DNA from: Przewalskia tangutica
Taxonomy: Eukaryota; Streptophyta; Magnoliopsida; Solanales; Solanaceae
Assembly (NCBI GenBank): GCA_029844215.1
Contig: CM056734.1
Location: 20,036,501-20,100,500 of the forward strand
Length of the DNA stretch: 64,000 nt
Reading direction: 5' to 3'
Positions 34,145-45,754 of this stretch are shown piece by piece. The position numbers and the translations under genes are program-made. The stretch's first letter is position 1. The number at the start of each line of letters is the position of its first letter. The notes under the pieces were generated by a model, which worked only from the letters and a program-made list of their open reading frames with translations, was not told where the DNA came from and made no database searches.

Positions 34145-35790
34145 ATGTTTCCCTCCACCCTCTCCTTATCCGACCTCACCCTCGGTCTCGGATTCCCCAC
34201 TGTCCCCACTCACTATATGGAAACTCGTGCTCGACAAGTGATCTTCAAACCCAAAGTCCAATTTAATCTGTTTGTCCAAACCATCTCTCCGCTTCCCAAA
34301 AATCCCAAATTGGTCAAACAGGACCCTAATTGAAATGCGGCTATGACTGAGGAATTCAATGCTTTGACTAAACAACAAATATGAGATATAGTACCTAGAC
34401 CTGATGGGGTGAATGTGATCCGTTGCTTGTGGTTATTTCCTCACAAATTCAGAGACAGTGGAGATCTTGAGAGGTATAAGGTACGACTTGTGGCTAATCG
34501 CATAAATTAGCAGGAGGGCATTGATTGTGGTGAGACCTTCAGTCCGGTTGTCAAACCGGCTACCATTCGCACAGTTTTGAGCATTTCCATTGGCAAACAC
34601 TGACCGATCCATCAACTTGATGTGAAGAATGCATTTTTACATGGGGATCTGAGAGAGATAGTCTATATGCATCAGCCGTCTGGGTTCACATCCAACAGTT
34701 CCTTACTATATGTGTCATCTCCGTAAGTCACTATATGACCTGAAACAGGCCCCCGTGCGTGGTATGATCACTTTGCCAGGTATATTTTGCAGATTGGGTT
34801 TGTATGCAGCAAGAGTGATACCTCACTCTTTATTTTTCATCGAGGTAGTAACACTGCTTACTTATTACTTTACGTGGATGATATTGTTCTTACTGCCTCT
34901 TCCGACGGGTTAAAAAATGAGATTATTGCCTTGCTTAAGTCCGAATTTGCAATGAATGATTTGGGGAAGCTGAGTTATTTTTTTGGGATATCAATGATCA
35001 GGTCTGCCAACCACATGTTCATTTGTCAGTGTAAGTATGCATAGGAGATCGTGTACATGGCTAAGATGACGAATTACAAAGTTTCACCTACTCCAGTTGA
35101 TTTAAAATCTAAGCTCAGTGCTATGGATGATGCTCCAGTCTCCGATCCTACTCTGTATAGGAGCCTTGCATGTGCACTTCAGTATCTCACATATACAAAG
35201 CCAGACATTGCTTATGTTGTTCAGCATGTATGTCTATTCATGCATGCCCCCAGAGAGTCTCATTTCATTGCTCTTAAGCGTATCATCTGATACATTAAGG
35301 GCATACTTGATTATGATTTGCACCTATACCCCTCTGCACCAAACAAGTTGCTCTCTTATACGGATGCTGATTGGGCAGGGTGTCCGGACACGCGACGCTC
35401 CACCTTCGGCTTTTGTGTATTTTTAGGGATAATCTGATTTCTTGGTCTGCCAAGCGACAGACTACCCTATCTCGTTCCAGTGTCGAGGCTGAGTACAGAG
35501 GCGTTGCAAATGTGGTAGCTGAGATTTGTTGGCTCAAAAATTTACTGTTAGAACTTCAGTGTCCTTTGCGTCAGACATCTATTGTGTACTGTGATAATAT
35601 CTCTGTCATCTATCTTTCTCATAATCCGATTCAACATCAGTGAACCAAGCATATTGAGATAGACCTATACTTTGTTCGTGAGAAAGTTGCGTTAGGCCAT
35701 GTCAGAGTTTTACATGTTCCATCATTCTATCAGTATGCAGATATATTTACCAAAGGACTCCCAGACAGTTATTTCTTGACTTCAGATTCA
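34145..35790 (+). pseudogene. copia RT and RNase H
   Basis: Resumes right after the hAT TSD with the linker THYMETRARQVIFKPK, then RT. DVKNAFLHGDL-type sequence lies near 34620. The palm motif reads LLYVDDIVLTASSDG (34860-34910), then LSYFFGISM. RNase H reads YTDADWAGCPDTRRSTFG-like near 35358-35405 and SRSSVEAEYRGVANVV near 35475. Several stops (near 34333, 34381, 34508, 35041, 35288, 35641) break the frame. Confidence 0.85.
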
Positions 35791-35831
35791 GTCTCAGCGT
35801 CCCGCCTCCTCCCGTTCCGACTGAGAGGGTG

Positions 35832-36044
35832 TGTAAACGTGTATATAGTAGTAATAATTGTATCCCTACCCATAATTAGAATATATTCCATATATCGTGT
35901 AAATATAATTATGGTAAGACTAGAATTCCTCTTGTGATTAGGTCTATGATTCTTATTGTATAAGGGATGAATATTGTACACTATATATACTTTGATATTA
36001 ATGAGAAGACTCTCCCTAAGGGAAATTAATATCATCATCTTACG
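35832..36044 (+). repeat. 3' LTR
   Basis: 213 bp, TGTAAACGTGTATATAGTAG to ATCATCTTACG, with the terminal CA changed to CG. TSD GTGGG follows. Lacks the 60-bp duplication of the 5' LTR. Confidence 0.85.
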
Positions 36045-36049
36045 GTGGG

Positions 36050-36537
36050 TTTCAAATCTGCTACACAAAATACCACCAAACTAAGATTGTGACTACCCAT
36101 CCAAACAGAAAATTCTTCTACTTCTACGGACGAAAAAAAGAAAAATAATCACCCAATTTCAACACACAGTAAAATAGTGCAATGCCCCCAAACCAAAATT
36201 AAATATTGTTTTTAGATTGTTGGAAAATATTAATAATAAATACCGAATTGGAGGCTTGAAACACATACAAAACTTTTTCCTAAAAATGATATTTGGTTCC
36301 TCTTCTCTACGAGATTACTATGGAATTTATGCAAATAGTTTTAGTGGATATGACAAGCTTATGAATTTCTGCCCTAAGCAAATAGTGAAGAAATTCTAAT
36401 GAAAAGCAAGAACAATGAAACTTGATCTTTGAATATGTAGAAGAAGATGTTGCAGAAGAAAAGTTTGCAGAAGGAAAAAAAGTGTTATGCAAAGTAAGTT
36501 GAGGTTGGTTTTATAATAAATTATTTAATAACTAACA
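36050..36537 (-). repeat. possible continuation of the minus-strand copia 5' LTR
   Basis: If the copia at 25182-36044 is removed, this stretch joins 25037-25181, next to the gag start of the minus-strand copia element. Its right edge reads TGTTAGTTATTAAA on minus, an acceptable LTR start. The partner LTR is missing, so this stays an inference. Confidence 0.35.
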
Positions 36538-36551
36538 CACCTTTTAATAAA

Positions 36552-37330
36552 GGGAAAAGGAGCATATTTTCCCTCAAACATAAGAAAAATGAGCATATTT
36601 TCCCTCCAAGTCTGGGACAAATATACCTCTTCCGTTAATAAACTTGTACAATTTGCCCAATATTAACTGAGCTGCCCAGGTGGACGCCACCTGTGCACCA
36701 CCTGGACGAAGACCCATTTGTTCTACCCGACCCGAAACCCGGGTCAATTTATATTAGTCCTCTCCCATGCCCTAAACTCCCAAAACCATCGATTTCATTC
36801 ATCTTGAATGCCATTTCAATCTTCCAAAATCAAAAACCAAAAATCAAATTTGTGTTCATCCAGAAGGCAACTCCTAAGTCAGTATTCCAGAACTGAATCC
36901 GTCAATATTTCTCCAGTCCCACCGCGATTCACCCGTCGATTTCAGTGTTCCAAAATCGAATCCAAAGCAAAATCCATCTGAATCTTCTTCTAGTTGCATT
37001 TAAGGTTAGAAATTTCTTAACTTTATGTGTTAATCGATAGTTATATGATTCTAAGTCTGTGAAATTTGAATTTCTGCAACAAAAAAATCCGAAATCGACT
37101 TCTAGACTGTGACGATTTTATTTTGTTTTTAGTTGTTGTTTGTTCAATTTGTTCGAATTTATATTTCGACGATGCCGACGACGTTTGAGTTTACTGTTTA
37201 ATCTATGGTTCATGTCGAGTTCATTTGTGGTAGTCGAATCTATTCAGGGTTATGTGGTGTTTGAAGATTTGATTGTTCATGTTTATCCGAATTTTTCGAA
37301 TCTGTTATGAAAAATTTAGTAGTCACTGTA
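36552..37330 (+). repeat. MULE left terminal inverted repeat
   Basis: Matches the reverse complement of about 39806-40592, from GGGAAAAGGAGCATATTTTC, through GCCCAGGTGGACGCCACCTG, to TCGAATCTGTTATGAAAAAT. Differences are scattered substitutions and short indels. Confidence 0.85.
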
Positions 37331-37579
37331 TTCTTTAAATTTCAGGCCACGAATTACAAGTTTTTCAGATGGAGTCATGGAGAGAGTTGATGAAAGATGA
37401 AGATATATTATTCCAAGATTGGTGAACAAAATCAAAGAGTTAGAAGAAAATTACAAGCGTGTTAGGTTGTATTGGATGAAGCTGGAAGTCTTAAGATGCA
37501 ACATGATGATCTCAACATGAATTTACCTGAACTTGAAGATTCTAAAGAGGAGAAAATCAAGGTTGAGGTAATCCATGCA

Positions 37580-37877
37580 GCTGGCTCAGCATAAAGTGAT
37601 GAAGGCCTGGCCATGATTGGGAATAGATGTTCTCACTATTGAAGTTAAACTTGGAGGAGTGTGAGTGGCAGCAGAGGGCATACATGCAATGGTGAAAAAT
37701 TGTACATCATTGAGAGAAATAAATTTGAAGAGGTGTCAAGTCAGTGCCAGTTCTCTAAATAGTATAGTGTCTTCATCTTCATCATTGATGAGAGTTTTCT
37801 CACCCAGTTCTGATGGTTTTCATGATAGCTTGAGTGGACTTTCCTTGCACAACGGACGTCTAGTTTCCTCGAGCTAG
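37580..37877 (+). pseudogene. captured LRR (F-box/LRR-like) C-terminal fragment
   Basis: Reads GLAMIGNRCS, then after a frameshift LLKLNLEECEW, and after another AAEGIHAMVKNCTSLREINL with KRCQVSASSLNSIVSSSSS, ending in TAG at 37875-37877. The spacing L-x2-L-x-L-x2-C and C-x2-L-x2-I-x-L-x2-C is that of cysteine-containing LRRs in plant F-box/LRR proteins. Frameshifts show it is not functional as written. Sequence just upstream (37370-37570) may come from another host gene; I do not recognise it. Confidence 0.6.
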
Positions 37878-38639
37878 TTCTTGGGATAACACATGTTTTT
37901 AATGTTGTTCCTTTGGTTTTAAATATTTCCCATCTTCTACCTTCTTTTTTGTCTGTCGTGTAATATAAGAATTCCAGATTTATTTTGTAATTATCAAGAT
38001 TGAAATGCCAATTCGATTACATAGACTATGCAGTATGCCAGTGTCCATATACACATTTTTTACAGTATACGATAAAACCCGGTCGCTCTACACTTGGGTG
38101 CTTATGTGAGCAACTATTTAGCTATTGCAAAACAGAATATAGAGAACCGCTAGTTTTTTTAAGTTTTTTTTAAGTTCCACCAAGCTTCAGACCGAACTTG
38201 GAGTGACTGGATATTACAAGCCTACTACATGGAACGCAAAGAGTAAAAATAATGACTTTCCTAGCTAGAATAATAATAAATTGCAGAAATTTGAGCGACA
38301 TTGCGTTCCGGAGCTGCTATACATATTGTGATGGCAGTGATCAACATTTCTATATGTAACTCTAGTTATGCTTTACACTAATTTTTGTAAGTAGTATTCT
38401 CTATGAACTAGCTTGATGAAACTAGGACACCACGCCACACCTATTTCAAAAGGAAGCCTCTGTTGGCTTGATATGCAGATGTCTGCTTGGTGTGAAAATA
38501 TATGTACCCGAATAATGTAATGCAAGTGTTTGTATCAATGGAGCCAAGAGAATTATGGTATTTAAGATATATGATGGACTACTATATAAAATAGTTACAT
38601 TTTCTCTGTATATATTTCCAGAGATAAACTAAGAAGTAA

Positions 38640-39370
38640 TGAGGGTTGGCCCCGACACAGAAGAAACCTGAAAAGAATGTTACTGCAACTAATGTGTTAG
38701 GATCTCTAACCTAAGGTTGACATTTTCTCAAGGAAAAATCACCGATCCTAACTACCACTCACTACCTTCATGACTAAAAATATACTTGGCACGTTGTGTG
38801 GCAAGTGGTGAAGGAAGGTCCTTAGCTACAACTGACTCCATAATTCATCCAGATTTATGCACCAACTTCTACCAGATTTATGCACCACATTCTGGACAGA
38901 AATGCAGCAAATTTCCACCCCTAATTTATGCACCAATTTACCTCAAAATGTACCACATTTCCCTGCTCCTCGAATGCACCAGTTTCATCAAAATGAACCA
39001 GTTTCAGCATCAAAATTGAGACCTCAAACTTCACCAGATATCATCCAAATTCATACCTCAAATTTCACTAGATTTCAGTCAAATTCAGACCTCAAACTTC
39101 ACCAGATTTCAGCCAAATTCAATCACTCAAATGCACCAGATTTGTCACTCAAAATGCACCTGGTACACACACTTAACCATCAACTTCAATCATCAAACAT
39201 CAAATACATACAACTCACATTCTAGACCACACAAAACAGCTGAAAACATAAATTCAACATTGCATATAAATAGCAGAATTCAGTACCATTTCATACAAGA
39301 AAATATAGTTTCAAACACACAAAAAATGGTACATCTGAACATAAAATGTTGAAAACAATAGCTTAAAGTC
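38640..39370. other. MULE interior, repetitive A/C-rich stretch
   Basis: Plus-strand frames contain repeated ATGCACCA and CTCAAACTTCACCAGATTTC words (three copies near 39020-39110). This looks like degenerate short repeats, not protein. Confidence 0.4.
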
Positions 39371-39444
39371 TTAAGGAGCCTTGACATTAATAAAATACAG
39401 TACTTCTAGCTTAACAAAACCAACATTTAATATCAACACTAGAG

Positions 39445-39675
39445 CTTCCATGAATTTCTTGACAATAAAGGAGTGGTACTTTGACTTGCATTGTTTGAAG
39501 CATTAGCCTTTGCTTGATCTCTAATCTCTTGAAGCATTCTTGTTATGATTGCTTTACTTACTTTCCACTTCAGTCCGCTTGTTGGTTTGAAACCAATATC
39601 ATCATATACATCTGCTGATCTTATTATCTTTCTTGGTCTAGTAGATACAATTCTCTGACTTGGCAGCCCATGCTA
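39445..39675 (-). pseudogene. MULE transposase C-terminal remnant
   Basis: Minus-strand frame reads GLPSQRIVSTRPRKIIRSAD, then DDIGFKPTSGLKWKVSKAI and ITRMLQEIRDQAKANAS, ending in TAG. The block DIGFKP-x3-GLKWK is familiar from the C-terminus of plant MuDR-type transposases. The catalytic DDE region and zinc knuckle are absent. Confidence 0.5.
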
Positions 39676-39805
39676 CGAACAAAAATTAATAAGTTAAATC
39701 TATTATAACAAAACAGTATATATAATATAATGTATATGTACTTACACTAATAGTTGTGACCCCATTCTCAACTTGAAACAAATTCTTATCGATTAATTAT
39801 TACTA

Positions 39806-40592
39806 AATTTTTCATAACAGATTCGAAAAATTCAGATAAACATGCACAATCAAATCTTCAAATACCACATAACCCTGAATATATTCGACTACCACAAATG
39901 AACTCGAAATGAACCATAGATTAAACAGTAAACTCAATCGTCGTCGGCATCGTCGAAATATAAATTCGAACAAACAACAACTAAAAACAAAACAAAATCG
40001 TCACAGTCTAACAAAGTCACAGTCTAGAAGTCGATTTCGGATTTTGTTTGTTGCAGAAATTCTAATTTCACAGAGACTTAGAACCATATAACTATCGATT
40101 AACACATAAAGTTAAGAAATGTCTAACCTTGAACGCAACTAGAAGAAGATTCAGATGGATTTTACTTTGGATTCGATTTTGGAACACTGAAATCGACGGG
40201 TGAATCGCGGTGGGACTGGAGAAATATTGACGGATTCGGTTCTGGAATACTGACTTACGAGTTGCCTTCTGGATGAACACAGATTTGGTTTTTGGTTTTT
40301 GGTTTTTGATTTTGGAAGATTGGAATGGCCTTCAAGATGAATGAAATCGCTGGTTTTTGGAGTTTTGGGCATGGGAGAGAACTGATATAAATTGACCCGG
40401 GTTTCGGGTCGGGTCGAACAAATGGGTCTTCATCCAGGTGGTGCACAGGTGGCGTCCACCTGGGCAGCTAAGTTAATATTGGGCAAATTGTACAAGTTTA
40501 TTAATGAGAGGGGTATATTTGTTCTCAAACTTTGACGGAGGACAAATATGTTCATTTTCCTTAAGTTTGAGGGCAAATATGCCCCTTTTCCC
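39806..40592 (-). repeat. MULE right terminal inverted repeat
   Basis: Inverse copy of 36552-37330, ending GCCCCTTTTCCC before the TSD. Confidence 0.85.
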
Positions 40593-40605
40593 TTTAATAA
40601 AATAC

Positions 40606-40906
40606 ACATCCCGTCATTTAACTTTTAAATTAATAATAATAATAATAGAGTTCATGTTCTCATTCATTACCGATGTGAGACTCTTAACACTCCCTCGCAC
40701 GTTCAGACCTCGTTAATTGGAGCGTGGACAATATAATTTGGGGTGCAACATTGGTGACAAATAATTGGAATGAGCCTGAATCTGATACCATGTAAAGAAT
40801 GAATCTTGGACCTAACTCAAACCCAAAAGCTAGCTTGTAGTGTGAGTATTGTCCAAGTCCATATAAGGAGTCCATGTTTCCATTCCATTACCGATGTGTC
40901 TTAACA
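40606..40906 (-). mobile_element. TRIM (miniature LTR retrotransposon)
   Basis: On the minus strand: a 116-bp LTR (40906-40791) from TGTTAAGACACATCGGTAAT to TTCTTTACA, then a primer site TGGTATCAGA (40790-40781), a 90-bp non-coding interior, a purine tract (TGCGAGGGAG, 40699-40690), and a second LTR start (TGTTAAGAGTCTCACATCGG) from 40689. The second LTR matches for about 45 bp and then diverges. No coding capacity. Confidence 0.6.
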
Positions 40907-41110
40907 TATTTAAACAAAATCTCAACAATTATTATTAGGACTTTTGGTTTAACATCCCTCTTTAGGGTTATGTTTTAACATTCATCTTTATTTGGTTATT
41001 TTTCTTTTCTTGATAACAAGTCCGTAAGCTCTCCCTGCTAGGGCTTTATTACAATAAAATTGGATCTCTGCAGATTAAGTTAAGTAAGCAAGAGATTTTT
41101 GAGCCATGAG

Positions 41111-41560
41111 TTGGCGACGAGGATGAAGAAGAGTGTAGTCTCTTAAAAAAACAGATCTAAGAGGGAAGAGGGTATTGGTAAGAGTTGATATGACGTCCCA
41201 ATGACAAAATCACAGATGACACCAGAATTCGAGCGGCTCTTCCTACCATTAAGTGTTTGATTGAACACCGTGTTCGTGTCATCCACGTCTTGGTTATCCA
41301 GTAGGTAACACTACAAAATACAGCTATTGGGATTCCAGATAACCATGGCATATGATTGCATTGGTGAAGACTTTAAGAATTTAGTTAATACATTGCCTGA
41401 GGGAGGAGTTGTGCTGCTGGAAAATTTGAGATTATATAAACAAGAGATTTTCAGTGATGACGACTTTGCAAGTAAGTTGGCATATCTTGCAGATATGTAT
41501 GTCAATGAGGCCTTTGGGACTGCACATGGACTATACGCCTCCACAGAAGGGGTTGCTAAT
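41111..41560 (+). pseudogene. PGK: PGK piece 1 (N-terminal domain)
   Basis: Covers the start to GVAN. After a TTG in place of ATG comes KKSVVSLKKTDLRGKR, then VRVD, then frameshifted ITDDTRI-like sequence, then an open frame MAYDCIGEDFKNLVNTLPEG to ASTEGVAN. The copia TSD CTAAT (41556-41560) is part of the coding sequence. Confidence 0.85.
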
Positions 41561-41805
41561 TGTTAAATATATGGGTCAGTCTGTGGCCCAGTAGATGTAC
41601 AGCCCAACCGTGACTTTGTATATTCATTATGGTAATTGTGTATATTAGTCTTATACTTTAATTAATATTGTAATGTTACCATAATTATATAGTTAGTCTT
41701 CAAATAGAATAGATTTTACATGTATAATAGAAAAATAATTTTCCTATTGTAACTTATATGTATATGTCTTTCATCAATAAGAATAATCAAGGATTAATTC
41801 TTTCA
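41561..41805 (+). repeat. 5' LTR of the PGK-disrupting copia
   Basis: 245 bp, TGTTAAATATATGGGTCAGT to ATTAATTCTTTCA. Very similar to the 3' LTR at 56219-56458. Confidence 0.9.
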
Positions 41806-41819
41806 TGGTATCAAGAGTC
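41806..41819 (+). other. primer-binding site
   Basis: TGGTATCAAGAGTC immediately after the 5' LTR, of initiator-Met tRNA type. Confidence 0.75.
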
Positions 41820-41965
41820 TAGGTTATTTTTCTTGCTTCCGCTTCTCACTTCTTTCTCGTTGTCTCTTGAAAACCGTGCCAAATATCCATCCCCCCTCAG
41901 TTTCTGCAAACCCGAGCCCCTCTCCTTAAATTATAGTCTTGTCCAAAAGTTTGTTCTATTCACCA

Positions 41966-43124
41966 TGACTGATAAAAAAACTTTTCATCCTGCCCTCACA
42001 GTTTCTAACATCAAAAGTGTTTTTCCTATTGTTCTTGACCTAAAAAACGTCCAATATGGGACGTGAGCGAAATTATACATGATTCATGCTATGACACATC
42101 AAGTTCTTCATCACATCATCCATCCGCCTACTCCTAAGGAGGGTGATACGTAGACTACAGAGGTTGTGCACACCAAAGCAGACGATCCAAAATTATGGGT
42201 CACGCTTGACGCAAAGGTTCTCCAATGGATTTATGCCACAATATCCATGGACCTTTTACAGACGATTATGGAACCCAACTCCACAACTTCAGAGGCTTGG
42301 AATCGATTTCGTGATATCTTCCAAGATAACAGTCATTTCCGGATTGTTACCTTTGAACATGAATTTTGTCAAATTGCTATGACGAACTTTCCTAACGTTT
42401 CATCTTATCAGAACGACTCAAGACTCGCGATCGCCTTCGCAACGCTGGCTCGCAGAGTAATAGTCGTCTCGTCCTATAGATGGTTGCAGGCCTGTCCGAG
42501 GCCTATAACGGGGTTGCTTTAATCCTTCGTCAAAGTAACCCCTTCCGGAATTCTATCAAACCCGCTCCATACTCACATTGAAAGAAGCGGGTTTAGCTAA
42601 AAAAATGGCTATAGGGGCAGTCCCGTCGTCATGATGACTGCGTCAAATTTTCCCCTTCCGATTCCGCCAACGTGAGCCAAAATCGCAATAACGATGGTGG
42701 TAAAAAGGGTCAAAATCGGAAAAATAATGGCAAGAATCATGGCGGCAACAACCACCGAATAGGCGATTGGCACAAGATCATCATCGACGCGTGCCAACGG
42801 TGGGCCCCAATGCAAGAGCGCTGGTCCGCCGCCTAATCCAACGCCGCGCCCAAAGATTTTCGCCATCGCCCCGCCGCCTGACCGCCTGGGCCGTCGCTCG
42901 GGTTTCGACCGGTTATGGGTCGGGTCAATAATCGGACAGGTCTCCCTTAATCTCATCACACAGCAGGACCCACACAAACCGACATTGAAGTCACGATGCA
43001 TACACTTGGTATGACTCAACCGGACCCAAATTGGTACATAGACACAGACGCCACTACCCACATGACATCAGACCAATGTACTCTCTCGTTTTATTCCAAT
43101 TTGAGCAGTAATCGTGGTATAATT
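41966..43124 (+). pseudogene. copia gag and protease start (broken)
   Basis: Starts MTDKKTFHPALTVSNIKSVF and is soon broken by a stop at 42064. It resumes DDPKLWVTLDAKVLQWIY (42166 on) with AWNRFRDIFQDNSHFRIV. The C-terminal gag is basic and G/N-rich. The protease active site begins WYIDTDATTHMTSDQ near 43035, where the family has DTGA or DSGA; the Gly is Asp here, a likely inactivating change. The nested gypsy interrupts at 43124. Confidence 0.75.
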
Positions 43125-45616
43125 TGTCACGACCCGTTCCGGGGACCGTGACTGGTGCCTTACCCGGGCACCCGAGTAGTCATACATCAGAGTAATCAGC
43201 GGAATATAAAAACAAGACATGAAACAATTGTAAATGAGACACATTTTATCTGAGAAAGAGGCGCTTTTCGCATATATATATATAAACCAAAATCGCGCTT
43301 ACGCCCCAACTGCATAATAGACTACAGACTCTACGAAGTAAACAACTATGGCGACAGGTTCCGCCATACCCCGAATGTACAAAACTATCTACACAACAGG
43401 GAGATCATACCCAAAAGTCGAGCCTCCTAGAAGGTGGAGCTCACGACACCAAAGCAAAAGATCCTAAGGATGCGGATCTAGCACCTGCTTCCACTGCGCA
43501 GATGAACGCAGCCCCTCGGCGAGGTCGATAACAGTACTAAGTATGTGAAATCAGAAAGTACTTAAATGAAATCATATCATTTTAAAACCAATTTTACAAA
43601 TATGCACGAAACAACTAATGTAACCGCACATAGTGCCACATCATAAACAAGAGCAACAATAGGTAAATCAGAATGTCTTTTCTAGGCCGCGAATGATCAA
43701 GCAGGCCAATCGCCCATAGTATCATTATGCATGCCTAATCCTCGACTCGTAGTCCGCATAGCCACCTAGGCCCGCATGAGGTATTCTCGCATCGAGGGTA
43801 GCTACTCCCTGCATCGCCCCGACTCGTAGTCCGCATGGCCACATGCATCGCATGAGGTATAACCCCGCACACTAACTCGAACTCGTAGCCCGCATAGTCC
43901 TCTGACCCGCATGAGGTATTCTCGAATCATGGTCCTGCATCGCCGAGTCTACCCCGCGTGGAGGGCAACTTAACCCCTGATCATGTCAAGAGTGAGTGAT
44001 ATAATACTAACATAACAATTTACCGTTAAAACAACATAAGCACAAATAAGAATAACCTCTTTACACAAACGTTACAAGATACTGACACACATAGCATCAC
44101 AATATGTCTACTCAACAAACCATCTTACTGCATTCTTCCGTAAATCAATACAAGTCTTTTATAAACACACAAGTAAACTGTTCCTTTTATCTTCCTTAAG
44201 TCGTTATTCCTAACTTTCCATAAAGCTAGTATAACTCTTTAAGCTTTTTGTTTTAAAAACAAATATTCTTCTTCTTTCAAAAATGATTTATAATTCTTTT
44301 GAAAGACTTCAAGATTCTTATTATTCAGGCTTAAGTCAAAAGACATTGCAGTAAAACTACGTTCAGTTAACACACGTATGTCTACCGTACTATATATATA
44401 TTTGAAAATATCATGCTCAAGAGTATAGAAAGAATCACATACCTTCTCGGCGAAATCCACCTGCCAAGTCGAATATGTCGCGCGCAGAGTATCGACCTAT
44501 AATAGTCAAATACGTCTATCAACGTCTAGACTACTCTGTAGAAAGTTCTAAGGCAGGGTTCTTAATTCTACGGAAAATCGGGCAAAGACTTCCCTACCCT
44601 GTAAGCTATACAAGTCTCCGTAAATACAAATGCATGTAAGTACGCTCAATCTTCTTTAAATCTTCTGATGTGATTATAGTTCAATTCTCTCTTTTAATAT
44701 CCTTCTATGTATTTTATACTTATTTCTATACATCTACAGTATGTATTCTCTAATTACAATAGAAGGATAAGATTATTTACCTCGATAAGCCTAATATTAT
44801 CCAAGATATAAGTCGATCCTGAGCGAGTTTTAGCTCCTAATCGGTACGCTCCAATCCGCTCCAAGAAACCCTTAGAAGTTTCTACACAACTTCTACTTTC
44901 TACTTCAACCCACTATGAAGTTTCTCTTAGGGTTTCGTTTAGTGACTATAGGAATACAAGGTAGTATTTCCGGACTCTACGTATAGAGGTAACTTTGGAA
45001 ATACCAAAGGATATACGGCTAGGGTATTTGAGGATAATAACAATACTTGGAGAGTATTTCTACCAAAAGGGGGGTACTTTGGCCGAGACTACAAGGAAAA
45101 GGGATGGAGGGTGCCTCGGCTTAGCTCTTCAAGAGAGGGGAAAGGAGGCTTGGACGAAAGCTCTAGAGGAAGAGAGATTTCAAGACTTGGAAGAATGATT
45201 TGTGGATGAAGAACTCTTCATCAAGTGGGTATTTATAGGGCTTTCAAGTGGGAAGGCAAGTGGAGGCAAGTGGAGGTGGGGATTCACCCAAGTGTCCTTA
45301 TCCATCTACTACACAAAAATATCCTACCTAACCTTGACTTCACAAGAAGGCCACAAACGCCCCACGGTCGTCCAAATCCGCCACTGAGGTGACAAGTGTC
45401 ACCCTCTCGTTGGTCCAAAATATTTCGTCTCTCGGAAAAATCCGCAAAAATTAGAAATGACATAGCCGTAATTTTCCCTTCGCAAGTTTTGTTAAACGTT
45501 TCGTCGGAAAACGATTCTTTTAGTGAATTGTGCACAAATTTGTCCTAAGCCTTAACTTTAAGGTTGAACTTTCAGACGCACGCCCCACGCATACTCTAGA
45601 AATACGGGGTATAACA
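43125..45616 (-). repeat. gypsy LTR, left (3' LTR)
   Basis: 2492 bp. On plus it runs TGTCACGACCCG to ACGGGGTATAACA. A TATA-like run (ATATATATATAAACC, plus) lies near 43274-43288. Repeated CCGCATGAGGTAT words lie at 43735-43975. Confidence 0.9.
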
Positions 45617-45754
45617 TTCTCCCCTCCTTAGAAACATTCGTCCCGAATGTTCCTTCCCAAGACATACAACGATAAGGTTCTTCATAACTTAAACAGTTTG
45701 CAAATGCCTCACATGGCCATAATACAACACTTAAGCAAATAGGTCAAAGAAAAT

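Larger units (their letters stand above)
25182..36044 (+). mobile_element. copia retrotransposon with nested hAT and solo LTR
   Basis: TSD GTGGG at 25177-25181 and 36045-36049. The LTRs are 25182-25449 and 35832-36044. A primer-binding site (TGGTATCAAGAGC) starts at 25450 and a polypurine tract (GAGAGGGTG) precedes the 3' LTR. Gag, protease, integrase, RT and RNase H follow in copia order, split by a hAT element between integrase and RT. Without inserts the element is about 5.0 kb. Confidence 0.9.
36552..40592. mobile_element. Mutator-like element carrying a gene fragment
   Basis: Perfect 9-bp TSD TTTAATAAA at 36543-36551 and 40593-40601. Both ends begin GGGAAAAGG and continue as inverted repeats of about 780 bp. 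Long inverted repeats plus a 9-bp duplication define a MULE. The 2.4-kb interior holds a fragment of an LRR gene (plus strand) and the C-terminal tail of a MULE transposase (minus strand). This fits a Pack-MULE derived from an autonomous element. Confidence 0.88.

Noticed and set aside
42609..43061. 150-codon minus-strand frame
   Set aside because: Antisense to the copia gag C-terminus; its apparent hydrophobic stretch mirrors the G/N/K-rich gag codons.
43735..43975. CRISPR-like spaced repeats
   Set aside because: Irregular spacing and degenerate units inside a plant LTR; they are LTR-internal repeats.
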